This document shows, piece after piece, positions 26,120 to 33,669 of a stretch of 64,000 bases of DNA. Position 1 is the first letter of the stretch. Each line of letters opens with the position of its first letter. The position numbers and the translations under genes were made by a program. Source of the DNA: Alphaproteobacteria bacterium (lineage in GTDB: Bacteria > Pseudomonadota > Alphaproteobacteria > Rhodospirillales > Casp-alpha2); NCBI GenBank assembly GCA_024279135.1, contig JAJRRU010000010.1, forward strand, positions 372,001-436,000, given 5' to 3'. Under the pieces are notes generated by a model. That model made no database searches. It saw only the letters and a program-made list of their open reading frames with translations, and was not told where the DNA came from.

Positions 26120-27037
26120 ATGGAAGAAGTGCGTCGACAGCTTGCTCGTATTGAGATGTTTCAGGGCCGCGAGGCAGAGGCACAAATCGAGCGTCTGGGG
26201 GGATTGACGAACTTGGTCTACAAGATCAGCCTGGATGGTGAGGCGTATATCTTGCGCATTGCCGGTGAAGGAACCGATGAGATTATTGACCGGGTGATCG
26301 AAAAACATAATGCCAGGGTCGCAGCGAATGCCGGCATGTCGGCTGATGTGCTGTTTTTCGATGCTTCCGATGGGCTGATGTTGGCAAGCTATATTCCTGG
26401 CGAGACCATGAGTGCCGAAAAGTTTACCAATTCAGCGGGCAGTGCGGCTCGCGCCGCCCGGGCCTTTAAAATCATTCATACCTGCGGCCAGGAATTCAAG
26501 TTCCGGTTCGAACTGTTTGCCATGATGGACGACTATCTCAAGGTGCTGGATGATCTGGGCGCAACACTTCCAGACGGTTATCACGATGTGGTTCACGAGG
26601 CCCAGGCGGTCCGTCGGGCCATCGATGCGCACCCTGCCGATCTGGTGCCCTGTCATTGTGATCCGCTTTGTGAAAATTTCATTGACGATGGTGAGCGGAT
26701 GTGGATTATCGATTGGGAATATTCCGGGATGAATGATCCACTGTGGGACCTGGGCGATCTGTCCATCGAGGCTGGTTTCACAGAGGCACAAGACCGCGAA
26801 ATGATGGAGGCGTATTTTGATAATCAACCCACCGAAGCACAGTTTGCCCGCATGGTCATTTACAAGGCTATGGCGGATCTTCTGTGGACATTATGGGGGT
26901 TGATCCAACATGCCAATAACAACCCCGTCGACGATTTCTGGGCCTATTCTATTGGCCGGTTTGAACGGTGTAAAAAATTGATGGCCTCGCCTGAATTTAC
27001 CCGGCACCTTGAAGCCATGAATAGTACACATGAATAA
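26120..27037 (+). CDS. Choline/ethanolamine kinase-like phosphotransferase (second copy)
   Basis: A 305-residue relative of the gene at 22765. It has the nucleotide loop RLGGLTNLVYKISLDGEAYILR, the catalytic motif VPCHCDPLCENFIDDG (H-x-D-4x-N) and IDWEYSGMNDPLWDLGDLS, which is very close to the choline-kinase signature. It starts 24 bp after the flavoprotein stop. The two copies share the motifs but differ widely elsewhere, so they are old paralogues with probably different substrates. Phosphorylation of an amino-alcohol is the likely reaction. Confidence 0.88.
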   Translation: MEEVRRQLARIEMFQGREAEAQIERLGGLTNLVYKISLDGEAYILRIAGEGTDEIIDRVIEKHNARVAANAGMSADVLFFDASDGLMLASYIPGETMSAEKFTNSAGSAARAARAFKIIHTCGQEFKFRFELFAMMDDYLKVLDDLGATLPDGYHDVVHEAQAVRRAIDAHPADLVPCHCDPLCENFIDDGERMWIIDWEYSGMNDPLWDLGDLSIEAGFTEAQDREMMEAYFDNQPTEAQFARMVIYKAMADLLWTLWGLIQHANNNPVDDFWAYSIGRFERCKKLMASPEFTRHLEAMNSTHE

Positions 27038-27056
27038 TACAATGCATCAGTCGCAC

Positions 27057-27089
27057 GTATAAAAACATGTATAAAAGATTTGTATAACC
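27057..27089 (+). repeat. Three phased GTATAA direct repeats before the aldehyde dehydrogenase gene
   Basis: GTATAAAA occurs at 27057 and 27069, and GTATAACC at 27082, so starts are 12 and 13 bases apart. They lie in the 74-bp gap between the second kinase and the aldehyde dehydrogenase genes, 22-55 bases before the start codon. They could be a regulator site or an internal promoter for the second half of the cluster. Confidence 0.35.
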
Positions 27090-27111
27090 AACCTGGTTTA
27101 ACCATAAGGAT

Positions 27112-28506
27112 TTGACCATGCTTAGAATAATTTCTCCGGTTGACGGCAGTGTTTATGCGGAACGTCCCTACGCCGATCCGCAAGCAATTCGTGATACCCT
27201 GACCAGTGCCAGTGAGGCGCAAAATTCCTGGAAGCTGGTCAGTATTGCCGAGCGTGGGGCTATTTGCTCAAAAGCAATTGATGCCTTTGTCGCCGACAAG
27301 GATCGCATCAGCGATGAACTGGCCTGGCAAATGGGTCGGCCCATTCGTTTTGGCCCCGGTGAAGTGGGCGGATTTGAAGAACGCGCCCGTTATATGATCT
27401 CCATTGCCGAGCAGGCGCTCAAACCGGTTGATGTGGGGCCCAAGGATGGGTTCGTGCGTTATATCAAACGCGAACCTGTGGGTGTGGTGCTGACCATTGC
27501 ACCGTGGAATTTCCCGTTTATGACGGCGGTTAATTCGATTATTCCGGCGCTTATGGCGGGCAATGCAGTGATCTTGAAACACGCCCAGCAGACCCTGTTG
27601 TGCGCCGAACGGATCGCGGACGCTTTTGTCGCCGCCGGATTACCCGAAGGCCTGTTTCAGGTTCTGCACATGTCACACGACCAGACAGCCGAGGTTATCC
27701 AGTCTCCAGAGATCAACTTTGTTGCTTTTACCGGGTCGGTCCCGGCGGGTGCCACCATGGAACGTAATGCTGCGGGCCGGTTCATCGGTATGGGACTGGA
27801 GCTGGGCGGCAAGGATCCGGCTTACGTTTGCGCCGATGTGGATGTAAACTATGCGGCTGAAAATCTGGTCGATGGGGCGTTTTTCAATACCGGGCAGTCG
27901 TGCTGCGGCATCGAGAGAATTTATGTTCACGAGGATGTTTATGACGCCTTTGTGGCGCGGTTCTGTGAGGTGGTTCGCGGCTATGTGCTGGGCAGTCCCA
28001 TGGACCCGGAAACTACTTTGGGACCGTTGGTCACGACCAAGGCCGCCGACTTTGTCCGGGGCCAGATTGATGATGCTGTGGCCGCCGGTGCCACGGCTTT
28101 GATCGATACGTCGAAATTTACCCGTGATGAGGCTGGCACACCCTATATGGCACCACAGGTTCTGGTCGATGTGGATCATTCCATGCGGGTCATGACCGAA
28201 GAAAGTTTCGGTCCGGTGGTCGGTATTATGAAGGTCAGGGACGATGATCAGGCCGTCGAGTTGATGAACGATAGTGAGTTTGGCTTGACCGCGTCGATCT
28301 GGACGTCTTCACAGGACACCGCTATCGCCATCGGTGACCGGATTAATACCGGGACTTTTTTCATGAACCGGTGTGACGCACTGGACCCGGCACTGGCCTG
28401 GACGGGGGTTAAAAATACCGGACGGGGTTGCACTTTATCCAGTGTAGGTTATGAAGCCATCACGCGGCCCAAGTCCTATCATTTGCGTGTCGATATTGAT
28501 AAATAA
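27112..28506 (+). CDS. NAD(P)-dependent aldehyde dehydrogenase
   Basis: A 464-residue member of the ALDH superfamily. VLTIAPWNFPFMTAVNSIIPAL is the cofactor-binding motif; NFVAFTGSVPAG and GLELGGKDPAYV carry the general-base Glu; the catalytic Cys is C264 in NTGQSCCGIERI, followed by a second Cys. ESFGPVVGIM is the C-terminal signature. It oxidises an aldehyde to the acid. The next gene is an alcohol dehydrogenase, so the two probably act in sequence on an alcohol released from the imported amine, or on formaldehyde. The family is too broad for a precise substrate. Confidence 0.92.
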   Translation: MTMLRIISPVDGSVYAERPYADPQAIRDTLTSASEAQNSWKLVSIAERGAICSKAIDAFVADKDRISDELAWQMGRPIRFGPGEVGGFEERARYMISIAEQALKPVDVGPKDGFVRYIKREPVGVVLTIAPWNFPFMTAVNSIIPALMAGNAVILKHAQQTLLCAERIADAFVAAGLPEGLFQVLHMSHDQTAEVIQSPEINFVAFTGSVPAGATMERNAAGRFIGMGLELGGKDPAYVCADVDVNYAAENLVDGAFFNTGQSCCGIERIYVHEDVYDAFVARFCEVVRGYVLGSPMDPETTLGPLVTTKAADFVRGQIDDAVAAGATALIDTSKFTRDEAGTPYMAPQVLVDVDHSMRVMTEESFGPVVGIMKVRDDDQAVELMNDSEFGLTASIWTSSQDTAIAIGDRINTGTFFMNRCDALDPALAWTGVKNTGRGCTLSSVGYEAITRPKSYHLRVDIDK

Positions 28507-28526
28507 GTTTCTTTAAGGAAAACACC

Positions 28527-29714
28527 ATGACCATGTCTTTGTCCCTTGATCCGGAAACCCTTGTTGGCAACTGGAACTTTCCTACCACTATAAAATTCGG
28601 ACCCGGGCGGATTGTCGAACTGCCCGCAGTCTGTGCCGATCAGGGTATGTCAAATCCATTGATTATTACCGATCCGGGCTTGCGTGATTTGCCCATGACC
28701 AAGGCCATTCTGGACAACTTTAAGGCGGCAAACATTCAATGTGGACTGTTTTCAAATATAAAACCAAACCCGGTCGGGCAGAATATTGACGATGGTGTGG
28801 TCGCATATAAATCCGGCGGTCATGACGGTGTTATCGCCTATGGTGGTGGCAGCGGCCTGGATGCGGCAAAGGCCGTAGCCCTGATGGTCGGTCAGGACCG
28901 ACCGCTGTGGGACTTTGAGGATGAAGGTGACAACTGGACCAGGGTCAAGCTCGATGGGGTGGCCAGCGTGGTCGCCGTGCCTACCACCTCGGGTACCGGA
29001 TCGGAAGTTGGTCGGGCCTCGGTGATCATTAATGAAGAGGCACACCTGAAGAAAATTATTTTCCATCCCTCCATGTGTCCGGCCATTGTGATCGCCGATC
29101 CGGAATTGACCCTTGGTCTGCCGGCCAAGATCACGGCGGCCACCGGCATGGACGCGTTGTCGCATAATCTGGAAGCCTTTTGTGCGCCAGGCTTCCATCC
29201 CATGGCCCGTGGCATGGCGGTTGAAGGTATCAGGATCACCAAAGACTGGCTGCCCGAAGCAACTCGCAATGGTAGCAACATTTCTGCCCGCGCCATGATG
29301 ATGGCAGCCTCAACCATGGGGGCCACCGCTTTTCAGCGCGGCCTGGGCGGTATGCACGCGCTGGCTCATCCATTGGGGGCTACTTTTGATGCCCATCACG
29401 GGCTGCTCAATGCCATTTTGATGCCTTATATATTATGGGCCAACAAATCGGTTATCGAGGACGACATCTGTTATCTGGGCGGTTGCATCGGACTGGCCAA
29501 GAGCTTCGATGCGGTGGTTGACTGGATTCTTGGTTTGCGTGAAGAACTGGGTATTCCCAACGATCTTGCGGCTATTGGAATTCCAGAGGATTGCGTCGAT
29601 GATATTGGTGCCAAGGCCGAGGTCGATCCGGCGGCTGGTGGTAATCCCATCACGTATACCGGCTCGCAATATGCGGCGATCTGCCGCAAGGCTGTTCTTG
29701 GTCAGCACGGCTGA
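28527..29714 (+). CDS. Iron-containing (group III) alcohol dehydrogenase
   Basis: A 395-residue enzyme with the family layout: KFGPGRIVELPAV at the start, an NAD-binding GGGSGLDAAKAVAL, VPTTSGTGSEVGRASVI, and metal ligands in ATGMDALSHNLEAFCAPG and GGMHALAHPLGATFDAHHGLLNA. It oxidises an alcohol or reduces an aldehyde with NAD(P). It begins 20 bp after the aldehyde dehydrogenase gene with AAGGAAA before the ATG. Group III enzymes act on substrates as different as methanol, propanediol, hydroxypropionate and hydroxyethylphosphonate-like compounds, so the substrate is open. Confidence 0.92.
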   Translation: MTMSLSLDPETLVGNWNFPTTIKFGPGRIVELPAVCADQGMSNPLIITDPGLRDLPMTKAILDNFKAANIQCGLFSNIKPNPVGQNIDDGVVAYKSGGHDGVIAYGGGSGLDAAKAVALMVGQDRPLWDFEDEGDNWTRVKLDGVASVVAVPTTSGTGSEVGRASVIINEEAHLKKIIFHPSMCPAIVIADPELTLGLPAKITAATGMDALSHNLEAFCAPGFHPMARGMAVEGIRITKDWLPEATRNGSNISARAMMMAASTMGATAFQRGLGGMHALAHPLGATFDAHHGLLNAILMPYILWANKSVIEDDICYLGGCIGLAKSFDAVVDWILGLREELGIPNDLAAIGIPEDCVDDIGAKAEVDPAAGGNPITYTGSQYAAICRKAVLGQHG

Positions 29715-29744
29715 TCTTTATTAATACAAAAGGAAAAACAGACT

Positions 29745-30500
29745 ATGACAATTCGTGCGGTAACCTTTGATCTATGGGATACCATCGTTCATGACGATTC
29801 GGATGAGCCCAAACGCGCCGCCAAGGGCTTGCGCAGCAAACGCGACGAGCGTCGGCATCTGGTATGGCAGGCTCTTAACACCGTCGAGCCCATTGATCTG
29901 GCTTTGGTGGTGGCGGCTTATGATGTGGCCGATGCCGCCTTTAACGTGGTGTGGAAGGAAAATCATATCAACTGGACCGTGGACCAGCGTATGCGGGTTA
30001 TCCTGAGCGGTCTGGGTCGGACACTGCCCGATGATGTGATGGCCAAGCTGATCCATGACACCGGACGCATGGAGGTTAACATTCCGCCCGATCTGATCGA
30101 TGGCATCAAAGAGGCTCTGGAAGATTTACACGGTCGTTACAAGTTGTGCATTGTCTCGGACGCCATCGTCACACCGGGAACCGGTTTGCGCGACCTGTTG
30201 GAAGCCTATGGCCTGAAACAGTATTTTACCGGCTTTGCTTTTTCTGATGAGGTCGGTCATTCCAAACCCCACAAGTCCATGTTTGACAGTGCCGCCCAGC
30301 AGCTCGGTGTGGAACTTCATGAAATCGTTCACATTGGCGATCGGGACCATAATGACGTGAAGGGCCCCCATGCCATCGGTGCCAAGGCCATTTTGTTTAC
30401 TGCCACCCGCGCCGATGATCGTGATACAACCACAGCCGATGCGATCTGTGACCACCACCGTGACCTGGCCGCGACCATTGACCGGCTGGCCGCCAGCTAA
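29745..30500 (+). CDS. HAD-superfamily hydrolase lacking the second motif-I aspartate
   Basis: A 251-residue HAD protein. Motif I reads TFDLWDTIVHDD: the nucleophile Asp is present, but Trp stands where phosphatases have the second, acid-base Asp. Motif II is LCIVSDAIV, motif III includes the Lys in GHSKPHKSMFD, and motif IV is VHIGDRDHNDVKGPHAIG. Absence of the second Asp is typical of dehalogenases and some other non-phosphatase HADs, so calling it a phosphatase would be unsafe. It sits between the alcohol dehydrogenase and amidotransferase genes with short gaps, so it is probably in the same operon. Confidence 0.82.
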   Translation: MTIRAVTFDLWDTIVHDDSDEPKRAAKGLRSKRDERRHLVWQALNTVEPIDLALVVAAYDVADAAFNVVWKENHINWTVDQRMRVILSGLGRTLPDDVMAKLIHDTGRMEVNIPPDLIDGIKEALEDLHGRYKLCIVSDAIVTPGTGLRDLLEAYGLKQYFTGFAFSDEVGHSKPHKSMFDSAAQQLGVELHEIVHIGDRDHNDVKGPHAIGAKAILFTATRADDRDTTTADAICDHHRDLAATIDRLAAS

Positions 30501-30519
30501 ATAGAATAGGATTATATAA

Positions 30520-31383
30520 ATGACTGAACAAATCAGATTTCTGGTCATCGATGGCTACGCGCTGGCTGGACGGGAAGACCTGAAGGCCGGCGGGGCATCC
30601 ACGGCTGGCGAGTTGTATGAAAGAATGCTCAAAAAATGTCTGCCCGGTTGCGCTGTAGATGTTTTGTTTCCGGCGGATCCCGGAGCAAAATTACCCCAAG
30701 GTGCCGATATCGCTCAATACGACGGTATCGCCTGGACCGGTTCCAGCCTGACGGTTCACAAACCCGATGAGAATGTCACACCCCAGATCGAGTTTGCCAA
30801 AGCCGCCTTTAAAGCCAGGGTGCCCAGTTTCGGCAGTTGCTGGGCGGCCCAGATCGCCGTGGTGGCAGCTGGTGGAATTTGTGCCGTGAACCCGCGGGGC
30901 CGCGAGATGGGTTTTGCCCGCAAGATTTCTCTCACCTCGGAAGGCCGCGGCCACCCGCTTTATTACGGCAAAAATTCGGTGTTTGATGCCTACATCAGCC
31001 ACGATGACGAAATTACCCATGTGCCGCCTGGCGGTATTGTGCTGGCCTCAAATGCCTATACCCGGGTCCAGTCGGTTACCGTGACCCATCAGGGCGGGGT
31101 ATTTTGGGGGTTGCAGTATCATCCGGAATACGATCTGCATGAAATGTCCCGGCTGTGTTATTGCCGCAAGCAAAAACTCACCGACAAGGGGTTTTTCCGC
31201 TCGACCGACGACGCTCAGGTTTTTGTCGATCAACTGGAGATCCTGTTCCAGGACCCCGGCCGCACGGATATATCCTGGCTGCTGGGCATTGATGAGGACA
31301 TCATGAACGAAGATATTCGTCTAGCCGAGGTCCGCAACTGGATCGAACAACTGGTGATCCCTACGCGTATCGCCCGGCGTTAA
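30520..31383 (+). CDS. Class-I glutamine amidotransferase-like hydrolase
   Basis: A 287-residue GATase-1 protein of the GMP-synthase-like type. The nucleophile is C107 in PSFGSCWAAQIAVVAAGG, and the His-Glu pair is in LQYHPEYD (H201, E203). No partner synthase domain is fused, so it may act alone as a gamma-glutamyl or amide hydrolase. The last 70 residues extend beyond the amidotransferase fold. It is the final gene of the cluster; a run of 13-bp repeats begins at its stop codon. The role in amine breakdown is inferred from position only. Confidence 0.85.
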   Translation: MTEQIRFLVIDGYALAGREDLKAGGASTAGELYERMLKKCLPGCAVDVLFPADPGAKLPQGADIAQYDGIAWTGSSLTVHKPDENVTPQIEFAKAAFKARVPSFGSCWAAQIAVVAAGGICAVNPRGREMGFARKISLTSEGRGHPLYYGKNSVFDAYISHDDEITHVPPGGIVLASNAYTRVQSVTVTHQGGVFWGLQYHPEYDLHEMSRLCYCRKQKLTDKGFFRSTDDAQVFVDQLEILFQDPGRTDISWLLGIDEDIMNEDIRLAEVRNWIEQLVIPTRIARR

Positions 31384-31416
31384 TCCCCGACGTTAATCCC
31401 CGGCGTTAATCCCTGG
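31378..31416. repeat. Three 13-bp tandem repeats at the operon end
   Basis: CGTTAATCCCCGA, CGTTAATCCCCGG and CGTTAATCCCTGG lie head to tail, followed by a degenerate fourth copy (GGTTAATCACAG). The first copy contains the stop codon of the amidotransferase gene. The array fills most of the gap to the convergent bioB stop and probably arose by slippage. Confidence 0.7.
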
Positions 31417-31450
31417 GGTTAATCACAGTATTCTGGTCACGGTCAGTCGA

Positions 31451-32434
31451 TTATTCGGCGGCTGTGACTTTTCCTTCGAAGTGCTGTTCGGCTTTAAGGC
31501 CCAGGGTTTTAAACAGGGCCATGTCGGTGTCGTTGTCCACATTGCGGGTGGTCAGCAACCGATCACCGCAGAAGATGGAGTTGGCCCCGGCCAGGAAACA
31601 CAGTGACTGGGCATGGTCGTTCAATTCCATGCGCCCGGCTGACAATCGCACATAAGAACGCGGCATCATGATGCGGGCAACGGCAATGGTGCGGATTAGC
31701 TCGAAACTATCTACTTGATCCAGATCGGCAAACGGCGTGCCGGGAATGGGGACCAGCATATTGATGGGCACACTCTCGGGGTGTTTGGGTAAACATGCCA
31801 AGGTACGCAGCATATTGGCCCGATCAATACGGGTCTCGCCCATACCGATGATGCCGCCCGTACACAGTTTGATTTTCTTGTCACGGAGAATAGCCAGGGT
31901 ATCGATACGATCGTTGAAACTGTGGGAGCTGACGACAGTTTTGTAATATTCCTGCGAGGTATCGATGTTGTGATTGTAATAATCCAGACCGGCTTCTTTC
32001 AGCTCACCAGCCTGCTCGGGTGAAACAAAACCCAGTGTAACACAGGTTTCCAATTCCAGATTTTTCACCGCTTTGACCATTTCGATAATCTTTGGCATGT
32101 CGCGCTCTTTTGGGTTGCGCCAGGCAGCCCCCATACAAAACCGGGTCGCGCCAGCTTGTTTGGCGTCTTTGGCGGCGGCGACCACTTGTTCCAGTGGGAT
32201 GATTTTCGAGGCTTCCAGGCCACTGTCATAAGAAGAGCTTTGGGAACAATAACTACAGTCTTCTTCACACCCGCCGGTTTTTATACTTAACAGGGAGCTC
32301 ATCTGTATCATGTTGGGATCGAAACAGGCCCGGTGCACGCTTTGGGCCTGGAACAATAAATCGTTGAACGGCAAATTGAAAAATTTCAGAGCTTGTTCAC
32401 TTGTCCAATTATGATAAGGGGTTACATGTTTCAT
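31451..32434 (-). CDS. bioB: Biotin synthase
   Basis: A 327-residue radical SAM enzyme that inserts sulfur into dethiobiotin, the last step of biotin synthesis. The CxxxCxxC cluster is in [18 protein letters not shown] (C56, C60, C63), followed by [32 protein letters not shown] and [11 protein letters not shown] chose the ATG of [10 protein letters not shown], preceded by GAGA at about 10 bases; an upstream in-frame start at 32494 is possible but less likely. It stands alone, without bioA, bioD or bioF. Confidence 0.95.
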   Translation of the reverse strand: MKHVTPYHNWTSEQALKFFNLPFNDLLFQAQSVHRACFDPNMIQMSSLLSIKTGGCEEDCSYCSQSSSYDSGLEASKIIPLEQVVAAAKDAKQAGATRFCMGAAWRNPKERDMPKIIEMVKAVKNLELETCVTLGFVSPEQAGELKEAGLDYYNHNIDTSQEYYKTVVSSHSFNDRIDTLAILRDKKIKLCTGGIIGMGETRIDRANMLRTLACLPKHPESVPINMLVPIPGTPFADLDQVDSFELIRTIAVARIMMPRSYVRLSAGRMELNDHAQSLCFLAGANSIFCGDRLLTTRNVDNDTDMALFKTLGLKAEQHFEGKVTAAE

Positions 32435-32852
32435 AAGACTAATTCTCTTTTTATCGTGGTGCTGTACCGCTAAATATTTATTCTGTGGATACATGTTTTA
32501 CTGAAAAATTGGCCCAATATCAACTCATACCCGTGTCATATGCCAAGACATTTCCTAGCGGCTGAGATTGCTTAAGTTGTGAAAATATATGGAAAAATTA
32601 TCCGAATCATAAGGGAAAACTGCTAAAAGTTAAAATAACCCTATAGATATCAATGTATTTTACATGAAATCAATAGTAACGCTTGCAATAGTGTTAATAA
32701 TAAGGCAGATTTCACTCGGTTCTATATGATTCTGGCGTAAGCTCCTAACGCCCACGCGCTTAGCCGTGTTACCCCTAGAAATTGAGAGCCTGTCAGTCCT
32801 GTGCCGTTTTTGGGATGGGATATTATGTACTAAATTATAAAGGAATACGACA
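32435..32852. other. Divergent regulatory gap between bioB and the cold-shock gene
   Basis: These 418 bp are AT-rich and hold no gene I can support. They must hold the bioB promoter on the minus strand and the promoter and leader of the cold-shock gene. Long structured leaders are typical of cspA-type genes, where they control translation by temperature; I cannot fold this one reliably by eye. A pyrimidine/GC-richer stretch at 32740-32820 would be part of that leader. Confidence 0.4.
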
Positions 32853-33062
32853 ATGGCAACTGGATCCGTTAAGTGGTTCAACTCAACCAAGGGTTATGGC
32901 TTCATTGAGCCTGATGATGGCTCAAAAGATGCATTCGTACACATTTCTGCCGTACAGCGTGCCGGTCTTTCCGGTCTGCGTGATGGCCAGAAAGTCGAGT
33001 ACGAACTGGTGCCCGGACAGAATGGCAAGACTTCTGCAGAAAATCTGGTTGCACTGGATTAA
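32853..33062 (+). CDS. Cold-shock protein, CspA family
   Basis: A 69-residue single cold-shock domain: [20 protein letters not shown] carries the RNP-1 motif and DAFVHISAV the RNP-2 motif. It binds single-stranded RNA and DNA and melts RNA structure. The ribosome binding site is AAGGAA, 8 bases before the ATG. The long leader and two terminators mark it as a single-gene transcript. Which paralogue of the family it is cannot be told. Confidence 0.96.
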   Translation: MATGSVKWFNSTKGYGFIEPDDGSKDAFVHISAVQRAGLSGLRDGQKVEYELVPGQNGKTSAENLVALD

Positions 33063-33073
33063 TTCGGAACGAT

Positions 33074-33105
33074 CAAGCCATTATCAAATGGCTTGTTAGC
33101 TTTTT
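33074..33105 (+). terminator. First terminator of the cold-shock gene
   Basis: CAAGCCATT and AATGGCTTG form a perfect 9-bp stem with a 4-base loop, followed by TTAGCTTTTT, 11 bases after the stop codon. Confidence 0.8.
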
Positions 33106-33151
33106 CCATTTTCTCTGGTGGTAAATGGATGTGATATTCAAGATCACGATG

Positions 33152-33190
33152 AACGACAGCAGCGGTGACGCTGCTGTCGTTTTCGTTTTC
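33152..33190 (+). terminator. Second, stronger terminator of the cold-shock gene
   Basis: CGACAGCAGCG and CGCTGCTGTCG form an 11-bp stem (13 bp with flanking A-T pairs) around a GTGA tetraloop, then a TTTTCGTTTT tail. Its direction fits rightward transcription, and it shields the convergent YaiI-type gene. Confidence 0.85.
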
Positions 33191-33203
33191 GAAGCTGAAC
33201 GTA

Positions 33204-33665
33204 TTACCGTCTTTTTGATAGCTGAATGGCTTCTTCCAGGGCACTGAGGAAACGGGAACGATCCTGTTTTGTAAAACCCGATGGACCACCGGTGATCTCG
33301 CCGGTTTCGCGTAACTGGGTCATCAGGTCGCGCACCGCCAGTGCCATACCAATACTGTCGGTGGTAAAAGGTTTGCCGTTGGGGGCGAGAACATGGGCAC
33401 CTTGTTTGATGCATCGCGATGCCAAGGGAATATCCGATGTGATGGCGATGTCGCCAGGCTTTATATGATCAATAATCCAGTCATCGGCCACATCGGGGCC
33501 TTCGGCAACCACGACCCGGTTAATCAGCGGGCTTTTATCAAGGCGCATCCAGCTGTTTGATACCACATGAATTTTCAGGTTATGTCGGCTCGCCACCCGT
33601 AAGGCTTCATCCTTTACCGGACAGGCGTCCGCATCAATATATATTTCAGGTGTTATTTCTGGCAC
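33204..33665 (-). CDS. YaiI/YqxD family protein (DUF188)
   Basis: A 153-residue protein of the UPF0178 family: IYIDADACPVKDEALRVASRH at the start, VVVAEGPDVADDWI in the middle, GDIAITSDIPLASRCI, and TGGPSGFTKQDRSRFLSALEEAI near the end. The fold is NYN/PIN-nuclease-like with conserved Asp residues, which suggests a metal-dependent nuclease, but no activity has been established that I know of. It lies 4 bp after the stop of the TolC-type gene on the same strand and is probably co-transcribed. Confidence 0.88.
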   Translation of the reverse strand: MPEITPEIYIDADACPVKDEALRVASRHNLKIHVVSNSWMRLDKSPLINRVVVAEGPDVADDWIIDHIKPGDIAITSDIPLASRCIKQGAHVLAPNGKPFTTDSIGMALAVRDLMTQLRETGEITGGPSGFTKQDRSRFLSALEEAIQLSKRR

Positions 33666-33669
33666 GGAA

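Noticed and set aside
18477-31383. DMSP degradation (ddd) operon
   Set aside because: An iron alcohol dehydrogenase and an aldehyde dehydrogenase are present, as in ddd clusters, but there is no DMSP lyase, CoA-transferase or demethylase-type gene, and the importer and kinases point to an amine.
31378-31426. CRISPR array or attachment site
   Set aside because: Units are 13 bp with no spacers, and no integrase or other mobile gene is near.
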